Shown piece after piece: positions 36,064 through 49,600 of a stretch of DNA of 64,000 bases. Source of the DNA: Chaenocephalus aceratus (taxonomy: Eukaryota > Chordata > Actinopteri > Perciformes > Channichthyidae). The stretch is taken from NCBI GenBank assembly GCA_023974075.1, contig JAMFTG010000331.1:1-64000 (forward strand), written 5' to 3'. The notes beneath the pieces were generated by a model. The model was not told the origin of the DNA. It worked only from the letters and a program-made list of their open reading frames with translations, and did not search any database. Every line of letters starts with the position of its first letter. Within the stretch, counting starts at the first letter, position 1. Position numbers and translations under genes: made by a program.

Positions 36064-37185
36064 AGGACCTGGACCTGAAGCGGGACACTGGACCTGAAGC
36101 AGGGACCGAGGGACACTGGACCTGAAGCAGGGACACTGGACCTGAAGCAGGGACACACTGGACCTGAAGCAGGGACACACTGGACCTGAAGCAGGGACAC
36201 ACTGGACCTGAAGCAGGGACACACTGGACCTGAAGCAGGGACACACTGGACCTGAAGCAGGGACACACTGGACCTGAAGCAGGGACACTGGACCTGAAGC
36301 AGGGACACACTGGACCTGAAGAGGGACACACTGGACCTGAAGCAGGGACACACTGGACCTGAAGCAGGGACACACTGGACCTGAAGGAGGGACACACTGG
36401 ACCTGAAGGAGGGACACTGGACCTGAAGCAGGGACACTGGACCTGAAGCAGGGACACTGGACCTGAAGGAGGGACACTGGACCTGAAGCAGGGACACTGG
36501 ACCTGAAGGAGGGACACACTGGACCTGAAGCAGGGACACTGGACCTGAAGGAGGGACACACTGGACCTGAAGCAGGGACACTGGACCTGAAGGAGGGACA
36601 CACTGGACCTGAAGCAGGGACACACTGGACCTGAAGGACCTGAAGCAGGGACACACTGGACCTGAAGCAGGGACACACTGGACCTGAAGCAGGGACACAC
36701 TGGACCTGAAGCAGGACCTGAAGCAGGGACACTGGACCTGAAGCAGGGACACACTGGACCTGAAGCAGGGACACACTGGACCTGAAGGACCTGAAGCAGG
36801 GACACACTGGACCTGAAGCAGGACCTGAAGCAGGGACACTGGACCTGAAGCAGGGACACACTGGACCTGAAGCAGGACCTGAAGCAGGGACACTGGACCT
36901 GAAGCAGGGACACACTGGACCTGAAGCAGGGACACACTGGACCTGAAGCAGGACCTGAAGCAGGGACACTGGACCTGAAGCAGGGACACACTGGACCTGA
37001 AGCAGGACCTGAAGCAGGGACACTGGACCTGAAGCAGGGACACACTGGACCTGAAGGACCTGAAGCAGGGACACACTGGACCTGAAGCAGGGACACACTG
37101 GACCTGAAGCAGGACCTGAAGCAGGGACACACTGGACCTGAAGCAGGACCTGAAGCAGGGACACTGGACCTGAAGCAGGGAGGGA
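36064..37185. repeat. 22-bp minisatellite (20- and 22-bp variants)
   Basis: Unit GGACCTGAAGCAGGGACACA + CT, in 22-, 20- and truncated 13-bp forms, repeats about 55 times. The - strand has no stop in any of three frames, so 395-469-codon open frames arise. They encode only Pro/Ser/Cys/Phe-rich repeats and lack gene features. Confidence 0.95.
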
Positions 37186-37288
37186 GCAAAGCCTCCGCTT
37201 CCATTGTTATTACTGCAGAGGAAACAGGTCGTTCTGCGCAGCTCTGATTTATCACCGTGTTGTTCCCAGAGGGCGAGAAGTATCACAT

Positions 37289-38260
37289 CTCTGAGTACAA
37301 GTACGTACTCACATCTCTGAGTACAAGTACAAGTACCCACATCTCTGAGTACAAGTACAAGTACTCACATCTCTGAGTACAAGTACAAGTACTCACATCT
37401 CTGAGTACAAGTACACGTACTCACATCTCTGAGTACAAGTACAAGGACTCACATCTCTGAGTACAAGTACAAGTACTGACATCTCTGAGTAAAAGTACAA
37501 ATACTCACATATTTGAGTACAAGTACAAGTACTCACATCTCTGAGTACAAGTACACGTACTCACATCTCTGAGTACAAGTACAAGGACCCACATCTCTGA
37601 GTACAAGTACAAGTACTGACATCTCTGAGTAAAAGTACAAATACTCACATATTTGAGTACAAGTACAAGTACTCACATCTCTGAGTACAAGTACAAGTAC
37701 TCACATATTTGAGTAAAAGTACAAGTACTCACACCTCTGAGTTAAAGTACATGTACTCACATCTCTGAGTAAAAGTACAAGTACCCACATCTCTGAGTAA
37801 AAGTACAAGTACTCACATCTCTGAGTAAAAGTACAAATACTCACATATTTGAGTACAAGTACAAGTACCCACATCTCTGAGTAAAAGTACAAGTACTCAC
37901 ATATCTGAGTAAAAGTACAAGTACTCACATCTCTGAGTAAAAGTAGAAGTACTCACATCTCTGAGTAAAAGTACAAGTACTCACATCTCTGATTAAAAGT
38001 ACAAGTACTCACACCTCTGAGTAAAAGTACAAGTACTCACATCTCTGAGTAAAAGTACAAGTACTCACATCTCTGAGTAAAAGTACAAGTACTCACATCT
38101 CTGATTAAAAGTACAAGTACTCACATATTTGAGTAAGAGTAGAAGTACCAGAGTGTAGAAATACTCTGTTACAAGTCCTGCATTCAAAATGTTACTCAAG
38201 TGAAGTACAAGTATCTCCAAATTGTACTCAAGTACAGTACTTGTTTCTTAAGTTAAGTAG
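37289..38260. repeat. 28-bp minisatellite in an AAGTAC-type transposon remnant
   Basis: Unit CTGAGTACAAGTACAAGTAC + TCACATCT (28 bp) repeats about 30 times to 38140. It is followed by ACCAGAGTGTAGAAATACTC and TTCAAAATGTTACTCAAGTG, which is the reverse complement of the sequence before the 33-bp array at 5.9 kb. So the two arrays grew in copies of one element, in opposite orientation. Confidence 0.85.
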
Positions 38261-38329
38261 TTTCCTTAAAGGTTTAATTTAAAGATTAAACAATCTGCAG
38301 AAATAAAAGGCTCTTTAGTTTATCACTCC

Positions 38330-38730
38330 GCAGGGATTACTTTTTCTCGTGGAGCATTTTCATGATGACTAATTTCCCCAGATAAACTCCCAGACCACGT
38401 GATGATTCCTCCTCCGAGAGGGTCTGTCTGTCTGTGTTTAAACTGCGGGGCATTAGTGGCTGCAGGGGGGAGAAAGGGGGAGAGAGAGCAGGGGAGACAG
38501 AGAATCCATCATGACTCCCCTCCTGCGCCATTAGAGCCCCTCGCGCTTTTCTCTCTCAGCGAGCGTCTCCTTTATCAGCTCTCTATCTCCAAACAGCGTC
38601 CAGCCGCGCTGCCTCCCGACCTGCAGAGGGCTTTTTACCCATCAATCACTGCGCGAGGCCCGGCCAGCGCGCGGTGCCTCCGCCGGGAGGCAGGGAGCTG
38701 CTCTGGATGTCAAACTAACTGAGGCTTTTT
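38330..38730. promoter_or_regulatory. Candidate regulatory island 12 kb upstream of nkx2.3
   Basis: Unique GC-balanced block with CAGATAAAC and TTTATCAGC (GATA-type), GACTAATTT, GCATTAGTGG and CCATCAATCACTG (PBX/HOX-type) motifs. It sits between the minisatellites and AT-rich sequence. Function is inferred. Confidence 0.3.
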
Positions 38731-40210
38731 TACTGAAATTAAAAGTCTGCGTAAATGTAAGCGGAAGAACATTTAGAGCAACAGGAGACAGAGCAGACAG
38801 GAAAGGATTTATTGTACATTTAAAAAAAAAAAGTATTAAGATTATCTATTTTAAGAAATATTATTGTTCATCAAGGAACAATTTCGACTGACATTTTGCA
38901 TGACACTTTTCTTGTCATGAATTTGGAAGAGCATGCAGGACATAAAGAAAGTGCCTCTAGGAAAATGCTAATTAAATGACGACAATAAGAACAATATTAT
39001 ATTTTAAATAATAGTGTTGTGGACTTTATTAGGAAACCAGTGTTTTTCTTCCACGGAAATTGACTTCGATGCATGCCAATATGCTTTGCATGAATTAAGA
39101 GCATGCAGCACAATAACTCTTTATCAAATTAAATAATGAACATGATAAGACTGTTTTAATGTTTTAGGAAATGAAATCTTAATTTAGGGAATCATAAAAC
39201 ATTTCCGTCAAATACAATTGACCCACATTCCACTGCATCGTGCCAATACTATTGTCATCAAAAATGAATAAAAGGTGAAACTTTATCAAATAAAAATGCG
39301 ACAATAATAAGATTTGTTTTATTCAAAGAGATAATGCTGGACTTCTTTTAGGGAAGACGTCTTCCGTCTCAGGTTGGAAACTCCATCTGTTTCGAGAGCA
39401 ACCATTAAACCACACGTGAGGTCCATGAGACGCACCAGCACTTAACATGTTGTGTCCGATTTGAACACGAAACCGTTTCTACAGAAACTCTGGAATTAAT
39501 TGCATCCCTTTATCCTTTCTCACATTTAAAAGCTTTAACTAGATGAGAGACATTTGCATCCAGCATCATAATATTCAGGATATGACACGAGCTCATCTCG
39601 GAAGGTCAGACTTTCTTACGCTTTAAAGCCACTCTCTCTCTCTGTGGCTCTCATACACTTCCAACGTGTTCCTTGTTTCCTTCACTGGCCCACAGCACCC
39701 TAAATCCAAAGACTCATCCAAGTCTATAGAACAGCGCAGTTCCCTGTCCCTGCGTGGCCTTTTTATTAGTTTTCTGTGATGAGTATGTTGTGGATTCTCT
39801 TTACAAGTCCTCTGTTAAATGCAACAAAAAGAGAATATTAATATTCCCCAAACTGCTGAATGTCCAGGGCCTCGCGTGCTCTGCGGCGGCTCACAGAATA
39901 CGCAGAGAAAGTTCCCTCACAGCACGACCTCTGTCAGCCTGATGAATAACTCCGCGAGGAGCGAGATCCAGAGTCAACCACGCGCTGAGCAGCAACGTGT
40001 TCACACTGAGACTAGGAAGTGCGCACAGAAAGAGTCAAATTAAAAACAAGTGTTTGAGGGCAAAGGCCTTCAAAATGGCTTCTTTGCAAAGTCAGCTTAC
40101 TTTGATATGAAATAAAAACAATACAAATTACATTTATTGTATAAAATAAATAAATGTGAAAACAGAAATTCATCCGGTTCCTTTCATAATGAGTCAAGCT
40201 GTTTGGAGTT
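38731..40210. other. Intergenic, nothing recognised
   Basis: AT-rich to about 39350, then mixed sequence. No gene, RNA or transposon end recognised. Confidence 0.35.
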
Positions 40211-40605
40211 TCGCCTTTACGCACAGGTTCTGATTACGCATGGATGGCATTATCACTTGTAACAGGGAGGCGTGTGGCGCAGTGGGTTAGTGCGTTGGTG
40301 TTGGGATCAGGGGTCACAGGTTCAAACCCCACTGCAGTCAGCATGTCGTTGTGTCCCTGAGACACTTCGCCCAAAGTGCTCCTGTGGGGATTGCATAGTG
40401 TTGAGTATGTGAGTCGCTTTGGATAAAAGCGTCTAACAAGTGCCATGTAATATAATGTAATGTAACAGGAGAAAATATAATCAAATACATTGAAAGGAAC
40501 AAGCGGTGTTAAAAAACAGTTTTGGGAATGTTGATGTAAAAACTCGGCTCGCACACCTTTTCGCCTTTACGCACAGGTCCTGATTAGATTACGCATGAAT
40601 GGATA
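40211..40605. repeat. Direct duplication flanking the SINE (350-bp period)
   Basis: TCGCCTTTACGCACAGG followed by TCTGATT and ACGCATG occurs at 40211 and again at 40561 with a short insertion. The SINE and about 95 bp lie between the two copies. Confidence 0.8.
40267..40465 (+). mobile_element. tRNA-derived SINE with L2-like 3' tail
   Basis: Head GGCGCAGTGGGTTAGTGCG (box A) and GGTTCAAACCCC (box B), body GTCAGCATGTCGTTGTGTCC, and 3' end TTTGGATAAAAGCGTCTAAC followed by ATGTAA repeats. This tail type is shared with eel UnaL2-like LINEs, which mobilise such SINEs. TGTAACAGG flanks both sides (40258-40266, 40461-40469), a probable target duplication that overlaps the tail. Confidence 0.85.
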
Positions 40606-40611
40606 ACACAT

Positions 40612-42530
40612 TTACCAAAGCTCGTCCACGTTATATCATGCGCGTCCACGTTGACCTGCCAGTTACCCCACCTGTGCTGGAGGACCGGGAGCCGCTCAAG
40701 GCTGCAGGCAGGCCGCGGAGCTCCGTGTGTTTAGGCGGAGGAAGGGGCCTGTTTCCTGGATCAACTAAACACCTAAACACGGGCCTCCGGAGCGCAACGA
40801 CCGCTTCTGGCCGGACGGACACCGGCAATATATCACTCCGACCACCGGGGGCCCCACGGACTCACAGCTGGGAAGGCTCCGGACCAGAAGGAGGGGTCAA
40901 GGGCCCTTCTTCTGGTCCGCGCGCTGCTCCGGAGTCTGTCATCCTTTCACATGACAGCAGGGCAGGAGGATGTTTATTGCTGCTTCTCAGGGAGACTTCC
41001 TGCCATTAGCTTTCACTTTCACTTCCGCAGAGGAGACATCTCCAAGGTCCCCATCTCCATCAAGCACGAGCCGAGTCACAGCTTTATTAACGTGTTCACT
41101 CTTAACATAACTCTTTCTTTGGTACCGTCGTTGGGTCCCTGCTGTGATGGAGTCAGGAGACTGACAGCACAGAGGGATGTGTTGATATTCTACTGCAGTT
41201 TTAACGTAAAGTATAGATCTGAGTTCAATCTGTGTGGAGAGAATTTAATAATGAGATTATGTGGTAATTAGTCATAACACTTACACTTTATATATTTTTT
41301 AAAGTAAACTGTTTTGTCTCATTTAGGTATTTACATTTAACTACATTTTGAAAGCAAGCATTGTACTTTTTAATCCACTACATACATTTGTTTGCAGGTT
41401 CATTAATAAATAGATTATGATGAATATATAATAAATGAAGATAGCCTACCTCGCATAATGTCGTTACATTTAGTTTTAGCTGCTAAATCAATGTAAAAAT
41501 AATGTACAAATGAATGGATTATAATCCAGTGATAGATATATTTAAGCAATAGCTCACGACAGGCCGTGGTGGTCATTAGATCAGGGGCGTGGTTCGGCCC
41601 GACGCGAAGAATGCAGTTTGCTTTTCAGCCCAACTGATATTCAGTGACATCGACCGGACTTCTTTCTGCAGATGTGAGCGTCCTTAACAACGGTCAATAA
41701 GTCCTTGCTGTACATTATCCCTTACATGTTTCCATCTTAAGCTTTGTTAGTTAGTTAGTTAGTTAGTTAGTTTCGTAAACGGACGTAATGTAACAGTTGT
41801 AACGGATGTAGCTTTTCTCATACGCGGAGGGATACTGACTTGTTGTGAAAAGTAACTACACAATTCTACCCGTGATATACGCTCTAGCTAAGAACCAATC
41901 AGATTGCTTGAATTGACTTGTCCGTTTTATAAATATATACAATTCAAAAATGTCCTCTCTGCTTGATGAGTATACTTAGATTTTGACATTTTAAGTATAT
42001 TTGGATGATAGTACTTTTACTTAAGTACGATTTGATTGCAGGACCTTCACTTGTAACCGAGTACTTCTACACTGTGGTATTATCAGAACTTTAAAATATA
42101 TTCTTCCGCCACTGCTAAACACTGAGGTCATGTACGAGGAAGATGAGAAAGTCTGAGAACTTTGAATTGATTTAACGGATAATTTAACGGATTAAGAACA
42201 CATTTATAGTTTTTCATGAAGTGGTGATGTGTGTATTTTAGACGTACACAGTTCTCCTGTGATAATGGTGACTTGTCTGTTTGTTATTCCTTTATTTTCT
42301 TTTAAATTGGTCATTGCGAATGAACATTTGTTTAAAAGAAACGGCTAAATTGGTCAAAATCTTAAAGAAAGGAAGGCAAAGGGCTTAAAATGGATTATTT
42401 CTCTGTTGATTTGAAATCATTTTGACAGGAAGTAGAAACTATTTGAGTGTTAATGCATGTCTTTACTCTGATCACTGGGTTGCGTATCCATGACGCTATC
42501 TTGGGGGGTGTTTCATGATGTATGATATGC
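40612..42530. other. Intergenic, with a hairpin and an AAGTAC-type fragment
   Basis: A GC-rich stretch at 40640-40950 contains an 11-base inverted repeat (CGGACCAGAAG and its complement, about 40880-40920). A TTAG-repeat run occurs at about 41746-41771. The stretch 41960-42115 ends TTCCGCCACTG and belongs to the AAGTAC-type family. No gene recognised. The 136-codon open frame at 40599-41009 has no features of a real protein. Confidence 0.4.
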
Positions 42531-42533
42531 AAA

Positions 42534-42720
<187 letters not shown>

Positions 42721-42856
42721 AGAGGTCAGGTTTCCTGTGTTGAACTTGATGCTGTAACTCAGTCTGTGTGTCGGCTAAAGATCCTGTTGGACAAGCAATT
42801 AGCCTTTAAGACGTGTAATGATGTTTGCAGCTCTCCATATGACACTTCATTAATAT

Positions 42857-42960
42857 GTGTGTGTGTGTGTGTGAATGTGAATGTGTGTGTGTGTGTGTGC
42901 GCGTGTGTGTATATGTGTGTGCAGGAAGGATAGGTCTAATCATAGCACATGGAATGGTGG

Positions 42961-43007
<47 letters not shown>

Positions 43008-43129
43008 AACATTCACAAACATACACACACACTTACTCCAGAGCCTTGACAGGAGCCAGTAGTCTGTGCTGATGGCTTGATTGACATGTTTGCCAGTATG
43101 CAGGGGGCGGAGCTTAACACAACACGCGT

Positions 43130-43175
<46 letters not shown>

Positions 43176-43267
43176 TCTGAACTCCGAGTTCTTTGTCCCC
43201 ACCCTGAAATAGTCCTTAGCCTAATAGCGAAGTAGTGCTCACATCATGTGCAGGCCTGTCCTCGCTG

Positions 43268-43310
<43 letters not shown>
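42857..43310. repeat. Cluster of four oppositely oriented (GT)n/(CA)n arrays
   Basis: GT at 42857-42924, CA at 42963-43037, CA at 43131-43174, GT at 43269-43309. Adjacent GT and CA blocks are mutually complementary. Confidence 0.95.
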
Positions 43311-43314
<4 letters not shown>

Positions 43315-43602
43315 CACAGATCAGAGGGATGGAAACATGACAGCGTTCTCTCTCTCTCTCTGCGTCTGAGCGACGACAAGATATCCAGAAGTGTCGGCCG
43401 TGTTGACGGTATGCAGCGCCTCGAGTCACGTTTCATTCATCCCCACAGAGCTGCATTCCTCTGACAATCACTCCAGATTCAGAGGAGCCCTGAACCGCCG
43501 CGTTTCAGACATCAAGCACTCAAGTATCAAATACATTGGTGAGTATTTGGAACATACAGTATTTCACACACTGCAACTTGTGTTTGTTCCTCCATCGTCA
43601 GT

Positions 43603-46600
43603 ACCAGAGGTGGGGAGTACAAATACTTCATTACTGTACTTAAGGACATGTTTCTGGTATCAGTACTTTACTCCACTACTTATTTTCTGACAACTTTTTA
43701 CTTTTACTTCTTACATGTTGAACACTAATACCTGTACTTTCTACTTCTTACATGTTGAACTCAAATACCTGTACTTTCTACTTCTTACATGTTGAACCCA
43801 AATACCTGTACTTTCTACTTCTTACATGTTGAACACAAATACCTGAACTTTCTACTTCTTACATGTTGAACTCAAATACCTGTACTTTCTACTTCTTACA
43901 TGTTGAACACAAATACCTGTACTTTCTACTTCTTACATGTTGAACACAAATACCTGTACTTTCTACTTCTTACATGTTGAACCCAAATACCTGTACTTTC
44001 TACTTCCTACATGATGAACCCAAATACCTGTACTTTCTACTTCCTACATGTTGAACCCAAATACCTGTACTTTCTACTTCTTACATGTTGAACCCAAATA
44101 CCTGTACTTTCTACTTCTTACATTTTGAACCCAAATACCTGTACTTTCTACTTCTTACATGTTGAACACAAATACCTGTACTTTCTACTTCTTACATGTT
44201 GAACTCAAATACCTGTACTTTCTACTTCTTACATGTTGAACTCAAATACCTGTACTTTCTACTTCTTACATTTTGAACCCAAATACCTGTACTTTCTACT
44301 TCTTACATGTTGAACTCAAATACCTGTACTTTCTACTTCTTACATGTTGAACTCAAATACCTGTACTTCTACTTACATTTTGAACTCAAATACCTGTACT
44401 TTCTACTTCTTACATGTTGAACTCAAATACCTGTACTTTCTACTTCTTACATGTTGAACTCAAATACCTGTACTTTCTACTTCTTACATGTTGAACACAA
44501 ATACCTGTACTTTCTACTTCTTACATGTTGAACACAAATACCTGTACTTTCTACTTCTTACATGTTGAACTCAAATACCTGTACTTTCTACTTCTTACAT
44601 GTTGAACACAAATACCTGTACTTTCTACTTCTTACATGTTGAACACAAATACCTGTACTTTCTACTTCTTACATGTTGAACCCAAATACCTGTACTTTCT
44701 ACTTCTAACATGTTGAACCCAAATACCTGTACTTTCTACTTCCTACATGTTGAACCCAAATACCTGTACTTTCTACTTCCTACATGTTGAACCCAAATAC
44801 CTGTACTTTCTACTTCTTACACGTTGAACTCAAATACCTGTACTTTCTACTTCTTACACGTTGAACCCAAATACCTGTACTTTCTACTTCTTACACGTTG
44901 AACCCAAATACCTGTACTTTCTACTTCTTACATGTTGAACCCAAATACCTGTACTTTCTACTCTTACATTTGAACCCAAATACCTGTACTTTCTACTTCT
45001 TACATGTTGAACACAAATACCTGTACTTTCTACTTCTTACATGTTGAACTCAAATACCTGTACTTTCTACTTCTTACATGTTGAACTCAAATACCTGTAC
45101 TTTCTACTTCTTATATTTTGAACCCAAATACCTGTACTTTCTACTTCTTACATGTTGAACCCAAATCCCTGTACTTTCTACTTCTTACATGTTGAACTCA
45201 AATACCTGTACTTTCTACTTCTTACATTTTGAACTCAAATACCTGTACTTTCTACTTCTTACATGTTGAACTCAAATACCTGTACTTTCTACTTCTTACA
45301 TGTTGAACTCAAATACCTGTACTTTCTACTTCTTACATGTTGAACTCAAATACCTGTACTTTCTACTTCTTACATGTTGAACACAATACCTGTACTTTCT
45401 ACTTCTTACATGTTGAACACAATACCTGAACTTTCTACTTCTTACATGTTGAACTCAAATACCTGTACTTTCTACTTCTTACATGTTGAACACAAATACC
45501 TGTACTTTCTACTTCTTACATGTTGAACACAAATACCTGTACTTTCTACTTCTTACATGTTGAAACCCAAATACCTGTACTTTCTACTTCTAACATGTTG
45601 AACCCAAATACCTGTACTTTCTACTTCCTACATGTTGAACCCAAATACCTGTACTTTCTACTTCCTACATGTTGAACCCAAATACCTGTACTTTCTACTT
45701 CTTACATGTTGAACTCAAATACCTGTACTTTCTACTTCTTACATGTTGAACCCAAATACCTGTACTTTCTACTTCTTACATGTTGAACCCAATACCTGTA
45801 CTTTCTACTTCTTACATGTTGAACCCAAATACCTGTACTTTCTACTTCTTACATGTTGAACCCAAATACCTGTACTTTCTACATCTTACATTTTGAACCC
45901 AAATACCTGTACTTTCTACTTCTTACATGTTGAACACAAATACCTGTACTTTCTACTTCTTACATGTTGAACTCAAATACCTGTACTTTCTACTTCTTAC
46001 ATGTTGAACTCAAATACCTGTACTTTCTACTTCTTACATTTTGAACCCAAATACCTGTACTTTCTACTTCTTACATGTTGAACTCAAATACCTGTACTTT
46101 CTACTTCTTACATGTTGAACTCAAATACCTGTACTTTCTACTTCTTACATGTTGAACTCAAATACCTGTACTTTCTACTTCTTACATTTTGAACCCAAAT
46201 ACCTGTACTTTCTACTTCTTACATTTTGAACTCAAATACCTGTACTTTCTACTTCTTACATGTTGAACTCAAATACCTGTACTTTCTACTTCTTACATGT
46301 GAACCCAAATACCTGTACTTTCTACTTCTTACATGTTGAACCCAAATACCTGTACTTTCTACTTCTTACATGTTGAACTCAAATACCTGTACTTTCTACT
46401 TCTTACATGTTGAACTCAAATACCTGTACTTTCTACTTCTCACATGTTGAACACAAATACCTGTACTTTCTACTTCTTACATGTTGAACCCAAATACCTA
46501 AACTTTCTACTTCTTACATGTTGAACTCAAATACCTGTACTTTCTACTTCTCACATGTTGAACACAAATACCTGTACTTTCTACTTCTTACATGTTGAAC

Positions 46601-49600
46601 CCAAATACCTAAACTTTCTACTTCTTACATGTTGAACTCAAATACCTGTACTTTCTACTTCTTACATGTTGAACACAAATACCTGTACTTTCTACTTCTT
46701 ACATTTTGAACTCAAATACCTGTACTTTCTACTTCTTACATGTTGAACTCAAATACCTGTACTTTACTTCTCATTACTATACGTATTCTACTTAATTTGA
46801 ACTCAAATACCTGTACTTTCTACTTCTTACATGTTGAACTCAAATACCTGTACTTTCTACTTCTCTCATGTTGAACTCAAATACCTGTACTTTCTACTTC
46901 TTACATGTGAACCCAAATACCTGTACTTTCTACTTCTCACATGTTGAACACAAATACCTGTACTTTCTACTTCTTACATGTTGAACTCAAATACCTGTAC
47001 TTTCTACTTCTTACATGTTGAACTCAAATACCTGTACTTTCTACTTCTCACATGTTGAACACAAATACCTGTACTTTCTACTTCTTACATGTTGAACCCA
47101 AATACCTAAACTTTCTACTTCTTACATGTTGAACTCAAATACCTGTACTTTCTACTTCTTACATGTTGAACACAAATACCTGTACTTTCTACTTCTTACA
47201 TTTTGAACTCAAATACCTGTACTTTCTACTTCTTACATTTGAACTCAAATACCTGTACTTTCTACTTCTTACATTTTGAACTCAAATACCTGTACTTTCT
47301 ACTTCTTACATGTTGAACTCAAATACCTGTACTTTCTACTTCTCTCATGTTGAACTCAAATACCTGTACTTTCTACTTCTTACATTTTGAACTCAAATAC
47401 CTGAACTTTCTACTTCTCACATGTTGAACACAAATACCTGTACTTTCTACTTCTTACATGTTGAACCCAAATACCTGAACTTTCTACTTCTTACATGTTG
47501 AACTCAAATACCTGTACTTTCTACTTCTTACATGTTGAACTCAAATACCTGTACTTTCTACTTCTCACATGTTGAACTCAAATACCTGTACTTTCTACTT
47601 CTTACATTTTGAACTCAAATACCTGTACTTTCTACTTCTCTCATGTTGAACTCAAATACCTGAACTTTCTACTTCTCACATGTTGAACCCAAATACCTGT
47701 ACTTTCTACTTCTCACATGTTGAACACTAATACCTGTACTTTCTACTTCTTACATGTTGAACTCAAATACCTGTACTTTCTACTTCTTACATGTTGAACT
47801 CAAATACCTGTACTTTCTGCTTCTCTCATGTTGAACTCAAATACCTGTACTTTCTACTTCTCACATGTTGAACTCAAATACCTGTACTTTCTGCTTCTCT
47901 CATGTTGAACTCAAATACCTGTACTTTCTACTTCTCACATGTTGAACTCAAATACCTGTACTTTCTACTTCTTACATGTTGAACTCAAATACCTGTACTT
48001 TCTACTTCTTACATGTTGAACCAAATACGTACTTTCTACTCTTACATGTGAACTCAAATACCTGTACTTTCTACTTCTTACATGTTGAACTCAAAATACC
48101 TGTACTTCTACTTCTTACATGTTGAACACAAATACCTGATACTTTCTACTTCTTACATGTTGAACACAATACCTGAACTTTCTACTTCTTACATGTTGAA
48201 CTCAAATACCTGTACTTTCTACTTCTTACATGTTGAACACAAATACCTGTACTTTCTACTTCTTACATGTTGAACACAAATACCTGTACTTTCTACTTCT
48301 TACATGTTGAACCCAAATACCTGTACTTTCTACTATCTTACATGTTGAACCCAAATACCTGTACTTTCTACTTCTTACATGTGAACCCAAATACCTGTAC
48401 TTTCTACTTCTCTACATGTTGAACTCAAATACCTGTACTTTCTACTCTTACATGTTGAACTCAAATACCTGTACTTTCTACTTACATTTGAACCAATAGT
48501 ACTTCTACTCTTACATGTTGAACTCAAATACCTGTACTTTCTACTTCTTACATGTTGAACTCAAATACCTGTACTTTCTACTTCTTACATGTTGAACTCA
48601 AATACCTGTACTTTCTACTTCTTACATTGTGAACCCAAATACCTGTACTTTCTACTTCTTACATGTTGAACCCAAATACCTGTACTTTCTACTTCTTACA
48701 TGTTGAACTCAAATACCTGTACTTTCTACTTCTTACATGTTGAACTCAAATACCTGTACTTTCTACTTCTTACATGTTGAACCCAAATACCTGTACTTTC
48801 TACTTCTTACATGTTGAACTCAAATACCTGTACTTTCTACTTCTTACATGTTGAACTCAAATACCTGTACTTTCTACTTCTCACATGTTGAACACAAATA
48901 CCTGTACTTTCTACTTCTTACATGTTGAACCCAAATACCTAAACTTTCTACTTCTTACATGTTGAACTCAAAATACCTGTACTTTCTACTTCTTACATGT
49001 TGAACACAAATACCTGTACTTCTACTTCTTACATTTTGAACTCAAATACCTGTACTTTCTACTTCTTACATGTTGAACTCAAATACCTGTACTTTCTACT
49101 TCTTACATTTTGAACTCAAATACCTGTACTTTCTACTTCTTACATGTTGAACTCAAATACCTGTACTTTCTACTTCTCTCATGTTGAACTCAAATACCTG
49201 TACTTTCTACTTCTTACATGTGAACCCAAATACCTGTACTTTCTACTTCTTACATGTGAACACAAATACCTGTACTTTCTACTTCTTACATGTTGAACTC
49301 AAATACCTGTACTTTCTACTTCTTACATGTTGAACTCAAATACCTGTACTTTCTACTTCTCACATGTTGAACACAAATACCTGTACTTTCTACTTCTTAC
49401 ATGTTGAACCCAAATACCTAAACTTTCTACTTCTTACATGTTGAACTCAAATACCTGTACTTTCTACTTCTTACATGTTGAACACAAATACCTGTACTTT
49501 TCTACTTCTTACATTTTGAACTCAAATACCTGTACTTTCTACTTCTTACATGTTGAACTCAAATACCTGTACTTTCTACTTCTTACATTTTGAACTCAAA

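Noticed and set aside
35931..37340. Three overlapping - strand open frames of 395-469 codons
   Set aside because: All come from the stop-free 22-bp minisatellite. The three frames give the same low-complexity pattern.
40599..41009. 136-codon open frame in a GC-rich stretch
   Set aside because: No recognisable domain and overlaps another chance frame; GC-rich composition explains its length.
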